From positions 1 through 23,462 of the forward strand of contig JAZRFR010000026.1 of assembly GCA_045643785.1 (NCBI GenBank): a stretch of DNA of 23,462 nt, read 5' to 3'. The stretch is from CAMEON01 sp045643785. GTDB taxonomy: Bacteria; Bacillota; Clostridia; Oscillospirales; CAG-272. Under the pieces are notes generated by a model. That model saw only the letters and a list, made by a program, of their open reading frames with translations, was not told the origin of the DNA and did no database searches. Position numbers and translations under genes: made by a program. Every line of letters starts with the position of its first letter. Positions within the stretch are counted from its first letter, which is position 1. Positions 15,450 to 22,646 of this stretch are shown here, piece by piece.

Positions 15450-15479
15450 AGCCCGACGGGTTATTTGACCCGTCGGGCT
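15450..15479. terminator. Bidirectional terminator between convergent genes
   Basis: A perfect 12-bp stem AGCCCGACGGGT / ACCCGTCGGGCT with a six-base loop. The minus strand continues TTTATTGT and the plus strand is moderately T-rich. It lies between the GH28-like gene region (plus) and the small membrane-protein gene (minus, stop at 15497). Confidence 0.75.
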
Positions 15480-15496
15480 GTTGTTATGTGCGTTTT

Positions 15497-15982
15497 TTAT
15501 CCCATCGTAATATCAACAAAGGCGCCCAATGCATCCCTTGTCTCAGGCAAGTCGAGAATCTTGAACAGGTACTTCCCATCCCCATCCCGAAACACGATAT
15601 AGTGCATACCTCCGAAATGCCAACGGTATCCCTTAATGCGTAAGGAGCCGCCCCAATAGGATTCGGCGGTCTTGATATCCGATGTCAAGAACATTTTTTC
15701 CTTCTTGACACCGAAATAGTAGTCCACAACGTGAATCTCCTGATCCATGATCTCCACATAAGCCATATTCATATCGCGGTTCGTAACAAAGAACAGCGCA
15801 ATCGGTATACCGGGTGCCAATAGAATAATCAATGCAGGAAGAATGCTTTTTGCATAGTAGGAACACACCACGGCAAAGAAAAGTAAGCAGGCCCCCACAA
15901 AGGACAGGCTGACCGCGAACATGATCTTCAACTGCTTGCTACTCTGCCGCCGTGGGGTTTGGTCATGGGTGTTAAACCTCAT
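15497..15982 (-). CDS. Small two-helix membrane protein, function unknown
   Basis: A 161-residue protein with membrane helices at about 20-42 and 46-66 and a cytosolic C-terminal domain of mixed strands ('YVEIMDQEIHVVDYYFG' onward). This organisation recalls membrane-anchored PH-like or YcxB-like proteins, but I cannot assign a family. The start at 15982 is chosen because AAGGAG lies about nine bases upstream. The open frame runs further upstream to 16126, but that part overlaps the M29 aminopeptidase gene and the palindrome at 16028-16063. It lies 100 bases downstream of the aminopeptidase on the same strand and may be co-transcribed. Nothing else in context points to a role. Confidence 0.7.
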   Translation of the reverse strand: MRFNTHDQTPRRQSSKQLKIMFAVSLSFVGACLLFFAVVCSYYAKSILPALIILLAPGIPIALFFVTNRDMNMAYVEIMDQEIHVVDYYFGVKKEKMFLTSDIKTAESYWGGSLRIKGYRWHFGGMHYIVFRDGDGKYLFKILDLPETRDALGAFVDITMG

Positions 15983-16027
15983 AGTATCCCATCTCCTTCT
16001 TTCATTGAAAGTTCTTAGAAGGGAGTC

Positions 16028-16063
16028 AAGGTGGAAACCTTCTTTCAAGAAGGTTTCCACCTT
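16028..16063. repeat. Perfect 17-bp palindrome between two minus-strand genes
   Basis: AAGGTGGAAACCTTCTT and its exact complement are separated by only two bases. It lies between the M29 aminopeptidase stop (16083) and the next start (15982). It is not followed by a T-run on either strand, so it is a poor terminator. It may be an mRNA-stabilising or processing hairpin, or a small repeat. Confidence 0.6.
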
Positions 16064-16082
16064 GCGCTCTCCCCGCTCTCTA

Positions 16083-17324
16083 TCAGAACGCCCAGTTACC
16101 GTCCACAAAGATGGCCACTCTCTCACCGCTCTCGGTGACAGCGGTGACAGACAGATCCTCGGTACCGATCATGAAGTCCACGTGGATCATGGACTCGTTG
16201 ATACCCATGGCGTGAAGCTCGTCCAGGGTGTACTTGTCGTAGTCCTTCACGCAGTTGGTAAATCCGCGACCCAGAGCCAGATGGCAGGCGGCGTTCTCGT
16301 CGAACAGGGTCTCGTAGAAGGTGATGCCGCTCTCGCGGATGGGGGAGGTGTAGGGCACCAGAGCGCACTCGCCCAGCATGGCGGCGCCGTTGTCCATGGA
16401 GACCATCTGCTTGAGCAGATCCTCGCCCTTCTCGGCCTTGGCTTCCACAACCTTACCGCCCCCAAAGCGAACCGAGAAGTTCTCGATGAGCTGACCGCGG
16501 TAGGACAGAGGCAGGGAGGCCACCACCAGACCCTCGGCAAAGCCTGCCTTGGGGGAGGTGAAGATCTCCTCGGAGGGGATGTTGGGGTTGAACTCCTCGC
16601 CGCCCAGGGTATGCTCGCTGCCGCCGCAGAAGATGCCCTCGGGGATCATCTCCACGGTGAAGTCGGTGCCATTGGCAGACTTGTACTCCAGGGTCTTGAT
16701 GCCCAGGCTGTTGAGGTACTCGCAACGGCTGCGGAAGCTCTCGTTGTGGGCCTTCCACTCGGCCACAGGGTCAAGATCGTTCCCTGCCTTGTCGATGACG
16801 CGGGAGGTGAACAGGATGGCGTTCCAGAGCTGCTCCATAGCGGTAGAAGCACGGACACCGGGGAATACCTTCTTGGCCCAGGCCTCGCCGGGAACGGCGG
16901 CGATGCACCACTTGTACTTGTTGTCCATGGCGTCGCGGAAGGGCTTGATGACGGGGAAACGGGCCTTGGAGGCCTTGGTCATCTTCTCCTGGTTGATGCC
17001 CTTGAGACCGTCGGGATCGTCGGACATGAGGTAGAGCATGGCGGGATTGTTGTCCAGACGGTACTGGAGCTTGGCGCGCTCGATATCGTCTACCACAGAC
17101 AGAGACTTGAGGGTGCGGTAGCGGTAATGGAGCTTGGCGAGAGGCTGGTAGCCCCACTCAACGGTCACGCGGGATGCGCCCTTCTTGTAGCAGGCCTCCA
17201 CGCACATGGCGACGAATTCGGGCTGATCCAGGGATGCCTGGATGATGACGGCGTCGCCCTTTTTGATAGCCACGCCGCACTCGGCCAGCAGGCGGGCGTA
17301 ATTACGGAGAGTTGTTTTTTTCAT
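16083..17324 (-). CDS. Aminopeptidase, peptidase family M29
   Basis: A 413-residue M29 metallo-aminopeptidase, which removes N-terminal residues from peptides in the cytosol using two divalent metals. E253 (NIPSEEIFTSP), E319 (MLGECALV), H348 (CHLALG), H381 and D383 (MIHVDFMIG) match the metal ligands of Thermus AmpT in order and almost in spacing. The tyrosine seven residues after the first histidine in AmpT is phenylalanine here (F355 in 'HLALGRGF'). The length is typical of the family. The ribosome site AAAGGAAG precedes the ATG, and a consensus promoter lies at 17362-17390. The downstream small membrane-protein gene may share the transcript. General peptide turnover is the likely role. 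Confidence 0.9.
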   Translation of the reverse strand: MKKTTLRNYARLLAECGVAIKKGDAVIIQASLDQPEFVAMCVEACYKKGASRVTVEWGYQPLAKLHYRYRTLKSLSVVDDIERAKLQYRLDNNPAMLYLMSDDPDGLKGINQEKMTKASKARFPVIKPFRDAMDNKYKWCIAAVPGEAWAKKVFPGVRASTAMEQLWNAILFTSRVIDKAGNDLDPVAEWKAHNESFRSRCEYLNSLGIKTLEYKSANGTDFTVEMIPEGIFCGGSEHTLGGEEFNPNIPSEEIFTSPKAGFAEGLVVASLPLSYRGQLIENFSVRFGGGKVVEAKAEKGEDLLKQMVSMDNGAAMLGECALVPYTSPIRESGITFYETLFDENAACHLALGRGFTNCVKDYDKYTLDELHAMGINESMIHVDFMIGTEDLSVTAVTESGERVAIFVDGNWAF

Positions 17325-17361
17325 GATATTACTTCCTTTCGGATTATTTTCTGCAATAGGA

Positions 17362-17390
17362 AGTATACCACATTATGGAAGGAATGTCAA
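17362..17390 (-). promoter_or_regulatory. Sigma-A promoter of the M29 aminopeptidase gene
   Basis: On the minus strand: TTGACA, 17 bases, TATACT, with the extended -10 TGTGGTATACT. Expected leader is about 30 bases. Confidence 0.8.
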
Positions 17391-17419
17391 CTTATTTGTC
17401 AGAAAAACTTTTATGGATA

Positions 17420-17454
17420 CGGAAAAGAGACCCTTCCCGAAGGAAAGGTCTCTT
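17420..17454 (-). terminator. Intrinsic terminator of the PRPP synthetase gene
   Basis: AAGAGACC...GGTCTCTT continues inward (TTCC/GGAA) to a 13-bp stem with one mismatch and a CGAA loop. On the minus strand it is followed by TTTTCC. It starts nine bases past the stop codon. Confidence 0.8.
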
Positions 17455-17462
17455 GAACCAGA

Positions 17463-18623
17463 TCACTTATTGAAATCCATCGCGATCTGTCCCTGCTCGC
17501 CCAGCTCGGCGCGGTGCTTCTCAAGAAGCTTGGCGATGCGGGTGTTGGGATCCAGCAGGCTGGAGATGGTGGTATCGTGGTTCAGGGTGTCGATAATGTG
17601 CGCCACGTACTTGCACATATTGACCTCCACGTACCAAGGCTTCTCCAGAATTTCGGGCTTACGGTAAACCAGATTCGTGGTGAAGATCTTGTCAATGATA
17701 CCGTTCTCATAAGCCTCATCAAAGGCGGCAAAGCCGTCGGTGAACAGGCCGAAGGTAGCGAAGTTGAACACGCGCTTGGCGCCGTAGACCTGCTTAAGCT
17801 GGGTAGCTACGTCCAAAAGAGAGCCGCCCGAGGAGATCATATCGTCCACGATGATGACGTCCTTACCGTTGAGGTCCTGACCCAGGTACTTGTGCTCCAG
17901 GATGGGGTTCTTGCCATTGACGATGGTGGAGTAGTCGCGACGCTTGTAGAACATACCTACGTCTACAGACAGAGAGTTGGAATAGTTGATGCAACGACCC
18001 ATAGCGCCCTCGTCGGGGGAGATCATAACCACGTGATCCTTGTCGATGATGACGTCGGGCACGTTCTTCACCATTGCCTTGATCATCTGGTAGTTGGGCA
18101 TAACGTTGTCGAAGCCCGACAGGGGAATGGCATTGGCTACGCGGGGATCGTGGGCATCAAAGGTGATGATGTTGGCCACACCCATATTCACCAGCTCCTG
18201 AAGCATCATGGCGCAGTCCAGGGACTCTCTGGAGGTACGCTTGTGCTGACGACCCTCGTAGAGCATGGGCATGATGACGGTAATGCGGCGAGCCTTACCA
18301 CCGATGGCGGCGATGATGCGCTTGAGATCGGCGTAGTGGTCGTCGGGGCTCATGGGCACGACCATGCCGTGCATTTTATAAGTTACACCATAGTTAAAGA
18401 CGTCGCAGAAGATGTAGACGTCCTGTCCACGCATGGACTCCTTAATAAGAGATTTTCCCTCACCCGAGCCAAAGCGGGGGCAAGAAACGTGAGCCAGGTA
18501 GGTATCCTCGGAATCGTGGCGTCTCCACTCCTTAAGATAGCTGTCTACGCGATCAACGAAGGCCTCGGAGCCGTTCATACCAATGACGGTCAACTCGCCG
18601 TACAGAGATTCTTTCATACTCAT
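17463..18623 (-). CDS. prs: Ribose-phosphate pyrophosphokinase (PRPP synthetase)
   Basis: A 386-residue enzyme that makes PRPP from ribose 5-phosphate and ATP for nucleotide, histidine and tryptophan synthesis. The PRPP-binding loop 'DVIIVDDMISSGG' lies at about 255-267, with D260 and D261 the usual acidic pair. 'RQHKRTSRESLDCAMMLQ' corresponds to the ATP/catalytic flexible region, and 'ITFDAHDPR' to a phosphate-binding region. It is longer than the classical 310-320 residue form, with an extended N-terminus and internal additions. The start at 18623 is chosen because AAGGG (18632-18636) is eight bases upstream; ATGs at 18629 and 18617, and a TTG further out, are less well spaced. It lies downstream of rhamnulokinase on the same strand, separated by hairpins, and is probably transcribed on its own. 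Confidence 0.88.
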   Translation of the reverse strand: MSMKESLYGELTVIGMNGSEAFVDRVDSYLKEWRRHDSEDTYLAHVSCPRFGSGEGKSLIKESMRGQDVYIFCDVFNYGVTYKMHGMVVPMSPDDHYADLKRIIAAIGGKARRITVIMPMLYEGRQHKRTSRESLDCAMMLQELVNMGVANIITFDAHDPRVANAIPLSGFDNVMPNYQMIKAMVKNVPDVIIDKDHVVMISPDEGAMGRCINYSNSLSVDVGMFYKRRDYSTIVNGKNPILEHKYLGQDLNGKDVIIVDDMISSGGSLLDVATQLKQVYGAKRVFNFATFGLFTDGFAAFDEAYENGIIDKIFTTNLVYRKPEILEKPWYVEVNMCKYVAHIIDTLNHDTTISSLLDPNTRIAKLLEKHRAELGEQGQIAMDFNK

Positions 18624-18673
18624 TGTCATTACCCTTTCTGTATCCGTGATTTTAGACAAAAATCGACTGAAAA

Positions 18674-18690
18674 GCCGAGGTTTTTTCGGC
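18674..18690 (-). terminator. Weak terminator-like hairpin upstream of prs
   Basis: A 5-bp stem GCCGA / TCGGC with a seven-base loop, followed on the minus strand by TTTTCAG. It could be a second, weak terminator for rhamnulokinase or part of the prs leader. Confidence 0.35.
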
Positions 18691-18714
18691 GTTTACGTCT
18701 TGATAGTCAAAAGT

Positions 18715-18764
18715 CCTTCCACGCCACCCTACGGACAGGTCTATCCGTAGGATGCCGCGGAAGG
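18715..18764 (-). terminator. Long hairpin downstream of rhamnulokinase
   Basis: The 21-base arms (18715-18735 and 18744-18764) begin CCTTCC and end GGAAGG. They pair with three imperfect positions around an eight-base loop. On the minus strand it is followed by ACTTTTGAC, a short T-run. It begins 16 bases past the rhamnulokinase stop and probably ends that transcript. Confidence 0.55.
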
Positions 18765-18779
18765 GCTTACATCATTCAA

Positions 18780-20252
18780 TTAGAGCAGCTTTACGAAACG
18801 GCCGTAAGCCTCGTCCCAAGCGCCGCGATAGGTGCAGGGAGTGTAGTGCTTGACCTCGAAGGAGTTCGCCACGACCTGACGAGCCTCGGACAGATCCTTG
18901 ATGGCGCCGAGAGCCATCATCTGGGCCAGCAGGTTACCGATGGAGGTAGCCTCCTCGGGACCGGCAGAGACCTCCAGGCCGCAAGCGTCAGCGGTCATCT
19001 GGGACAGGAAGTGATCCTTGGTACCGCCGCCCACCACGTTGATCATGGTAGCCTTCTTGCCGCGCAGAGTCTGGATACCCTCCACGGTGTAGCGATACTT
19101 CAGCGCGAGAGACTCGTAGATGCAACGGACGACCTCGCCCACAGTCTCGGGGACGTGCTGGCCGGTCTTGCGGCAGAACTCGCGGATCTTCTCGGGCATG
19201 TTGCCGGGGGTGTTGAAGGAAGGATCGTCGGGATTGATGAGGGACTGGAAGGGAGAAGCCTCCTTAGCCCAAGCCTCCATCTGAGCGAAGCTATAGTCCT
19301 TGCCCTCGCGCTTCCACTGACGGCGGGACTCCTGGATGATCCAGAGACCCATGATGTTCTTCAGGAAGCGGATGGTGCCGTTGATACCGCCCTCGTTGGT
19401 GAAGTTGGCGGCGCGGGTATCGTCGTTGATCAGAGGCTGGGGCAGTTCCATACCCATCAGCGACCAAGTACCGGAGCTGATGTAGATGAAGTCCTCTGCC
19501 TGAGAGGGCACAGCCATAACGGCAGATGCGGTATCGTGGGAAGCAACGGTATAGACGTTGATGTTATTCTTACCTACCTCGTCGGTGATGGAGGGCAGCA
19601 GACCGCCGAGATTGTAGCCGGGCTGAACGATCTCGGGGAACAGGCTGCGCTTAACGCCCAGCTTATCGGTGAGGTTGAAGGCGAAGTCGCGCTTGGCGGC
19701 GTCGAGGATCATACCGGTGGAGGCGATGGTGTACTCGGTAGCCATCTTACCGGTCAGGAAATAGTTGAGCAGGTCGGGGATGAAGAGCAGCTTCTCGGCG
19801 CGGTTCAGGGCGTCGGCATCGTCGCGCATTTCGGCGGCGAGCTGGTTGAGGGTATTGAAGTCGATGGCCTGGATACCGGTGGTATCGTAAACTTCCTTGG
19901 CAGACACGATGGGCTCCATATAGTCGGTAATGCCGACAGTACGGGTGTCGCGGTAGTGGGTGGGGTTGGCCATGAGGCGGCCGTTCTTATCGATCAGACC
20001 GTAGTCAACGCCCCAGGTATCGATACCCATAGAGGTAACGTTATCCCCGTCGATGACGGTCTTGGTGATGGAATTCTTAATCTCAAAATAGATGCGCAGG
20101 ATGTCCCAAGTGAATCTTCCGTTCACGAACATGGGATCGTTGGAGAAGCGGTGATTCTCACGCAGGGTGAGCCTCTCGCCGTCAAAGGTACCGACGATGC
20201 CGCGGCCGCTGGATGCGCCGAGGTCGATCGCTAACATTTTCAAATCTGCCAT
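18780..20252 (-). CDS. rhaB: Rhamnulokinase
   Basis: A 490-residue FGGY-family sugar kinase; rhamnulokinases phosphorylate L-rhamnulose, the second step of L-rhamnose catabolism. The N-terminal phosphate loop is DLGASSGR (residues 10-17). 'GIDTWGVDYG' (76-85) is the rhamnulokinase-type substrate region. 'ASHDTASAV' and 'SSGTWSLMG' follow, then the C-terminal 'NVVGGGTKDHFLSQMTAD' nucleotide site. The length is typical. GGAGG precedes the ATG by five bases. The isomerase and aldolase of the pathway are not in the window. The gene fits with the GH78 rhamnosidase, though they are several kilobases apart. The leader carries a palindrome and the promoter has a weak -35, so activation by a regulator is plausible (inference). 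Confidence 0.9.
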   Translation of the reverse strand: MADLKMLAIDLGASSGRGIVGTFDGERLTLRENHRFSNDPMFVNGRFTWDILRIYFEIKNSITKTVIDGDNVTSMGIDTWGVDYGLIDKNGRLMANPTHYRDTRTVGITDYMEPIVSAKEVYDTTGIQAIDFNTLNQLAAEMRDDADALNRAEKLLFIPDLLNYFLTGKMATEYTIASTGMILDAAKRDFAFNLTDKLGVKRSLFPEIVQPGYNLGGLLPSITDEVGKNNINVYTVASHDTASAVMAVPSQAEDFIYISSGTWSLMGMELPQPLINDDTRAANFTNEGGINGTIRFLKNIMGLWIIQESRRQWKREGKDYSFAQMEAWAKEASPFQSLINPDDPSFNTPGNMPEKIREFCRKTGQHVPETVGEVVRCIYESLALKYRYTVEGIQTLRGKKATMINVVGGGTKDHFLSQMTADACGLEVSAGPEEATSIGNLLAQMMALGAIKDLSEARQVVANSFEVKHYTPCTYRGAWDEAYGRFVKLL

Positions 20253-20292
20253 AGCAACCTCCGAGTATGTACAATGTTTTCTTTGCGTGCAG

Positions 20293-20308
20293 GGGCATAC
20301 GTACGCCC
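20293..20308. promoter_or_regulatory. Palindrome in the rhaB leader
   Basis: GGGCATACGTACGCCC is a near-perfect 16-base palindrome (a single A-T/G-C asymmetry on each side) between the predicted transcription start and the ribosome site. It is a candidate operator; no regulator is identified. Confidence 0.35.
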
Positions 20309-20327
20309 TTACACATATAGTGCATTT

Positions 20328-20336
20328 ATTATATCA
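20328..20336 (-). promoter_or_regulatory. Extended -10 promoter of rhaB
   Basis: On the minus strand TGATATAAT is an extended -10. At 17-base spacing the -35 is ATACAA, far from consensus, which suggests dependence on the TG extension or on an activator. The leader is about 70 bases. Confidence 0.6.
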
Positions 20337-20428
20337 TATTTCGGAGAAAATTGTATGAATTTTTTGTTAATATACAGAGGAAATATCAAAAATGATTTTT
20401 GGGATGAGGAAAAATTCAATTTTTGTTT

Positions 20429-20734
20429 TATAGGGGTGTTTCTTTGTACTTTTCTCTCCCTGTCGAGATGAAAAGCGAAGTGCAAGCACTTCACAAAAGA
20501 GCGCCACTCAAGGGAGTCACCCACGGTGCCTTCCTTGGAGAACCATCCCCCTGATCTGCGCGCCATTTTGCCCATGGCAAAATGGCAGACGCGCTGTCAA
20601 GTCGCAGTTTTCCATAGAGCCGCAATGTTGGCGGAGCACCAACATCGCGGTTTATGGCCTGTTTGGCGGCTACCCAAAGTTTTCTTTTGTACACAAAGAA
20701 AAACAGCAAATTGGGGGTGATGCAAAGGGGCGGG
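20429..20734 (+). repeat. Multi-hairpin intergenic repeat, copy 1
   Basis: This ~300-base element fills the gap between the rhaB promoter and the end of the dipicolinate operon. Hairpins in order are CTTTTCTCTC/GAGATGAAAAG (20449-20475), GAAGTGC/GCACTTC (20477-20492), an imperfect AAGGGAGTCACC/GGTGCCTTCCTT (20510-20536), CCATTTTGCC/GGCAAAATGG (20563-20585), CCGCAATGTTGG/CCAACATCGCGG (20620-20650), and a final imperfect stem near 20680-20705. Linkers such as GGAGAACCATCCCCCTGA and CGCGCTGTCAAGTCGCAG are identical in copy 2, whereas several stems differ yet still pair. Open frames through it look spurious. Confidence 0.8.
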
Positions 20735-20758
20735 TATTTAAAGTTTGGAGACCGACGC

Positions 20759-21322
20759 CTAAACCAAAAACAAGGGGCGGAGCTGCTTCCCTTCCAGGGC
20801 GGCGTGGAGGGCACGGGATACCTGATCGAAGTCGGCCACGAGGGAGTGGGGCTTGGAGACGGGATCATCCTGCCGCAGGGGGGTAAAGTAGACGTTTTTG
20901 CGGGACAGGAGGGTTCCGATGTTGCGGAGGTTGGCCGAGAGAGCGTCGTTGGAGGCCAGAGTAATGAGCAGGGGACGGTCGGAGCGCAGGTGAGCCTTCG
21001 CCGCCATGCAGACGGGGGTATCGGTGATACCGTTTGCGATTTTCGCCAACGTGTTTCCCGTACAGGGGCAAATGAGCAGAGCTTCCAGGGGAATGCTCGG
21101 CCCCAAAGGCTCGGCATCGGGGATAGTACGGACGATGGGACGGCCGCAAATGCTCTCAACTTGGCGGATGAAATCGGCGGCGTCTCCGAAGCGGGTATTG
21201 GTGGCGGCGGTGATCTCACTCATGATAGGGAGGATATCGTAGCCCGCCGTCTTTAGATCACGAAGGATAGAAACGGAACGAGAGAGGGTGCAGAACGAGC
21301 CGCACAACGCGAAACCGATCAT
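20759..21322 (-). CDS. spoVFB: Dipicolinate synthase subunit B
   Basis: A 187-residue flavoprotein-like subunit that acts with subunit A to make dipicolinic acid in the mother cell during sporulation. 'GFALCGSFC' at the N-terminus is the nucleotide-binding loop of this flavoprotein fold. 'LICPCTGNTLAKIANGITDTPV' and 'HLRSDRPLLITLASNDALS' are strong family landmarks, and 'RNIGTLLSRKNVYFTPLRQDDP' closes the core. The length is close to the usual ~195. The ATG at 21322 overlaps the stop of subunit A by four bases, and AAAGGAGGGG lies just upstream. Both genes therefore form one coupled operon. No terminator is obvious downstream; the multi-hairpin repeat follows 25 bases later. The presence of spoVFA/B implies a spore former. 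Confidence 0.92.
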   Translation of the reverse strand: MIGFALCGSFCTLSRSVSILRDLKTAGYDILPIMSEITAATNTRFGDAADFIRQVESICGRPIVRTIPDAEPLGPSIPLEALLICPCTGNTLAKIANGITDTPVCMAAKAHLRSDRPLLITLASNDALSANLRNIGTLLSRKNVYFTPLRQDDPVSKPHSLVADFDQVSRALHAALEGKQLRPLFLV

Positions 21323-22290
21323 GTTCCTTCCCCTCCTTTCCCGGCATCTTCACAAGAAATCTCCATATGGGACAAAGCATCCAGAATGCACTCCGCGATG
21401 ATCTCACCCGCAGAACGGGGCGCGTAGCTTCCGGGTAGGGACGGCGCGCGGAGGTAGCGCAGACCGTTTTTCGCCGTTGCTTCCCGCACGTCGCCATCCG
21501 AAACGCCGAAGGGAGCTGATGCAAGGTCGATGAGGAGGGTGTCGGCCTCCAGGGCGAGGAGTAGTTCCCGTTTCAGGATAGGGGCGGGGACGGTATTGAA
21601 TAGGATGGTGTGATCTCTGCACAGGGGATGCAGGCCACCCATAGGATCGGATTCGGTGATGAGCAGAGGGCGGCATCCTTCCCCGACGGCCTCAAAGAGG
21701 CATTCCTCCCGACGGGCGCAGACCGTGACGTTGGCGCCCAGAGCGCGGAGCAAGCGGGCGAGGTACTTTCCGATGCGGCCGTACCCAAGCACCGCCACCG
21801 AGGCATCCCGCAGGGTGCGGTCGGTGAGCTCCATAGCGGTCATGAGGGCGGCTTCGGCGGTAACGTAGGCGTTGCGGAGCTGGAGGATCTCGCTGTCGTA
21901 ATAGTCGGTCACGCGGGCTGAGGGGGCAAGCACGGGCGGGAGCTTTCCGCCGAACAGGGAGAGGGCGGGGGTGCGTTCCATCAGGCTGTTCAGGTCTTCA
22001 AAGGTAACGGTACAGGCGGGATCGCGGGGGCAATGGACGGTGATTCCGTCGCGGGTGGCGGGCAGGGGGAGGATGATCACATCGGTGTCCTCAGCGGCTT
22101 TTGCCAGAGTGGAGCAGATACGCATCTCTCCGCTCCCTTTGTCGGGAGGCAGGCAATCGCCGCCGCAACCGAGCAGTTTGACGCTGTATCCTTCCTCCGT
22201 GAGGCGCTGCGCCAGGTGGGTCATGCGCAGATCTCCCCCGATGACGGCGAAGCGATGGGCGGGCTTGGATGTATGGGAATCATGGGTCAT
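21319..22290 (-). CDS. spoVFA: Dipicolinate synthase subunit A
   Basis: A 323-residue NAD(P)-dependent subunit of dipicolinate synthase, which oxidises the tetrahydrodipicolinate-derived intermediate to dipicolinic acid. The N-terminal domain begins 'FAVIGGDLRM', typical of the family. A Rossmann motif GYGRIG (residues 169-174) starts the nucleotide-binding domain, and 'HTILFNTVPAPIL' and 'LIDLASAPFGV' follow. The C-terminus, 'APSLPGSYAPRSAGEII', is characteristic. The length is a little above the usual ~300 because of a C-terminal tail. AAAGGAG lies about nine bases before the ATG. The gene overlaps spoVFB. I see no convincing sigma-K or sigma-A promoter upstream. The usual downstream lysine-pathway genes of Bacillus are absent. 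Confidence 0.92.
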   Translation of the reverse strand: MTHDSHTSKPAHRFAVIGGDLRMTHLAQRLTEEGYSVKLLGCGGDCLPPDKGSGEMRICSTLAKAAEDTDVIILPLPATRDGITVHCPRDPACTVTFEDLNSLMERTPALSLFGGKLPPVLAPSARVTDYYDSEILQLRNAYVTAEAALMTAMELTDRTLRDASVAVLGYGRIGKYLARLLRALGANVTVCARREECLFEAVGEGCRPLLITESDPMGGLHPLCRDHTILFNTVPAPILKRELLLALEADTLLIDLASAPFGVSDGDVREATAKNGLRYLRAPSLPGSYAPRSAGEIIAECILDALSHMEISCEDAGKGGEGT

Positions 22291-22452
22291 AAACGGTCAC
22301 TCCTTTCGGGGGCATTGGTGGCAGGGGATCGTGTCGAGACCTGTCACATTACAGGGTATGCGGGAAAGGGAGTATATGACATATGGGGGGAGTGTGAAAT
22401 GTTCAAATTTCAGTTTATCGGTGAGTTGTTTATTACCTTAAGAACTTTTGAT

Positions 22453-22646
22453 GTCCCTTTCTGTCCATGGCGACAGAAAGGGACGGAAAGAACGCCACTT
22501 AAGGAAGAAACCCACGGTTTCTTCCTTAAGTATCCATCTTCCTAATCCGCGCGACTCTTTCGCCAGGAGGCGAAAGAGTCTGATTGCGCGTGTGGTCGCA
22601 AAGACCCGAAAACCCGCACGAACGGCAGAGTGCCGTCCGCGCGGAA
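22453..22646 (+). repeat. Multi-hairpin intergenic repeat, copy 3 (divergent, partial)
   Basis: It has the same plan as copy 1 but with new stems: GTCCCTTTCTGTC/GACAGAAAGGGAC (22453-22484), CTTAAGGAAGAAACC/GGTTTCTTCCTTAAG (22498-22530), ACTCTTTCGCC/GGCGAAAGAGT (22554-22579) and ACGGCA/TGCCGT (22621-22635). The GAAGTGC hairpin is missing. Linkers AAAGAACGCCACTT, CCCACGG and CGCGCG are recognisable. It runs into the 3' end of copy 2, which points the other way, so the two are tail to tail. Confidence 0.7.

Noticed and set aside
15983..16126. N-terminal extension of the small two-helix membrane protein.
   Set aside because: It overlaps the aminopeptidase gene and a perfect palindrome, while an AAGGAG site precedes the ATG at 15982.
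22350..22378. Possible sporulation-sigma -10 boxes upstream of spoVFA (CATATACT and GCATACCCTG on the minus strand).
   Set aside because: The first resembles a sigma-E -10 and the second a sigma-K -10, but neither has a fitting -35 at the right spacing. Transcript mapping in sporulating cells would decide.
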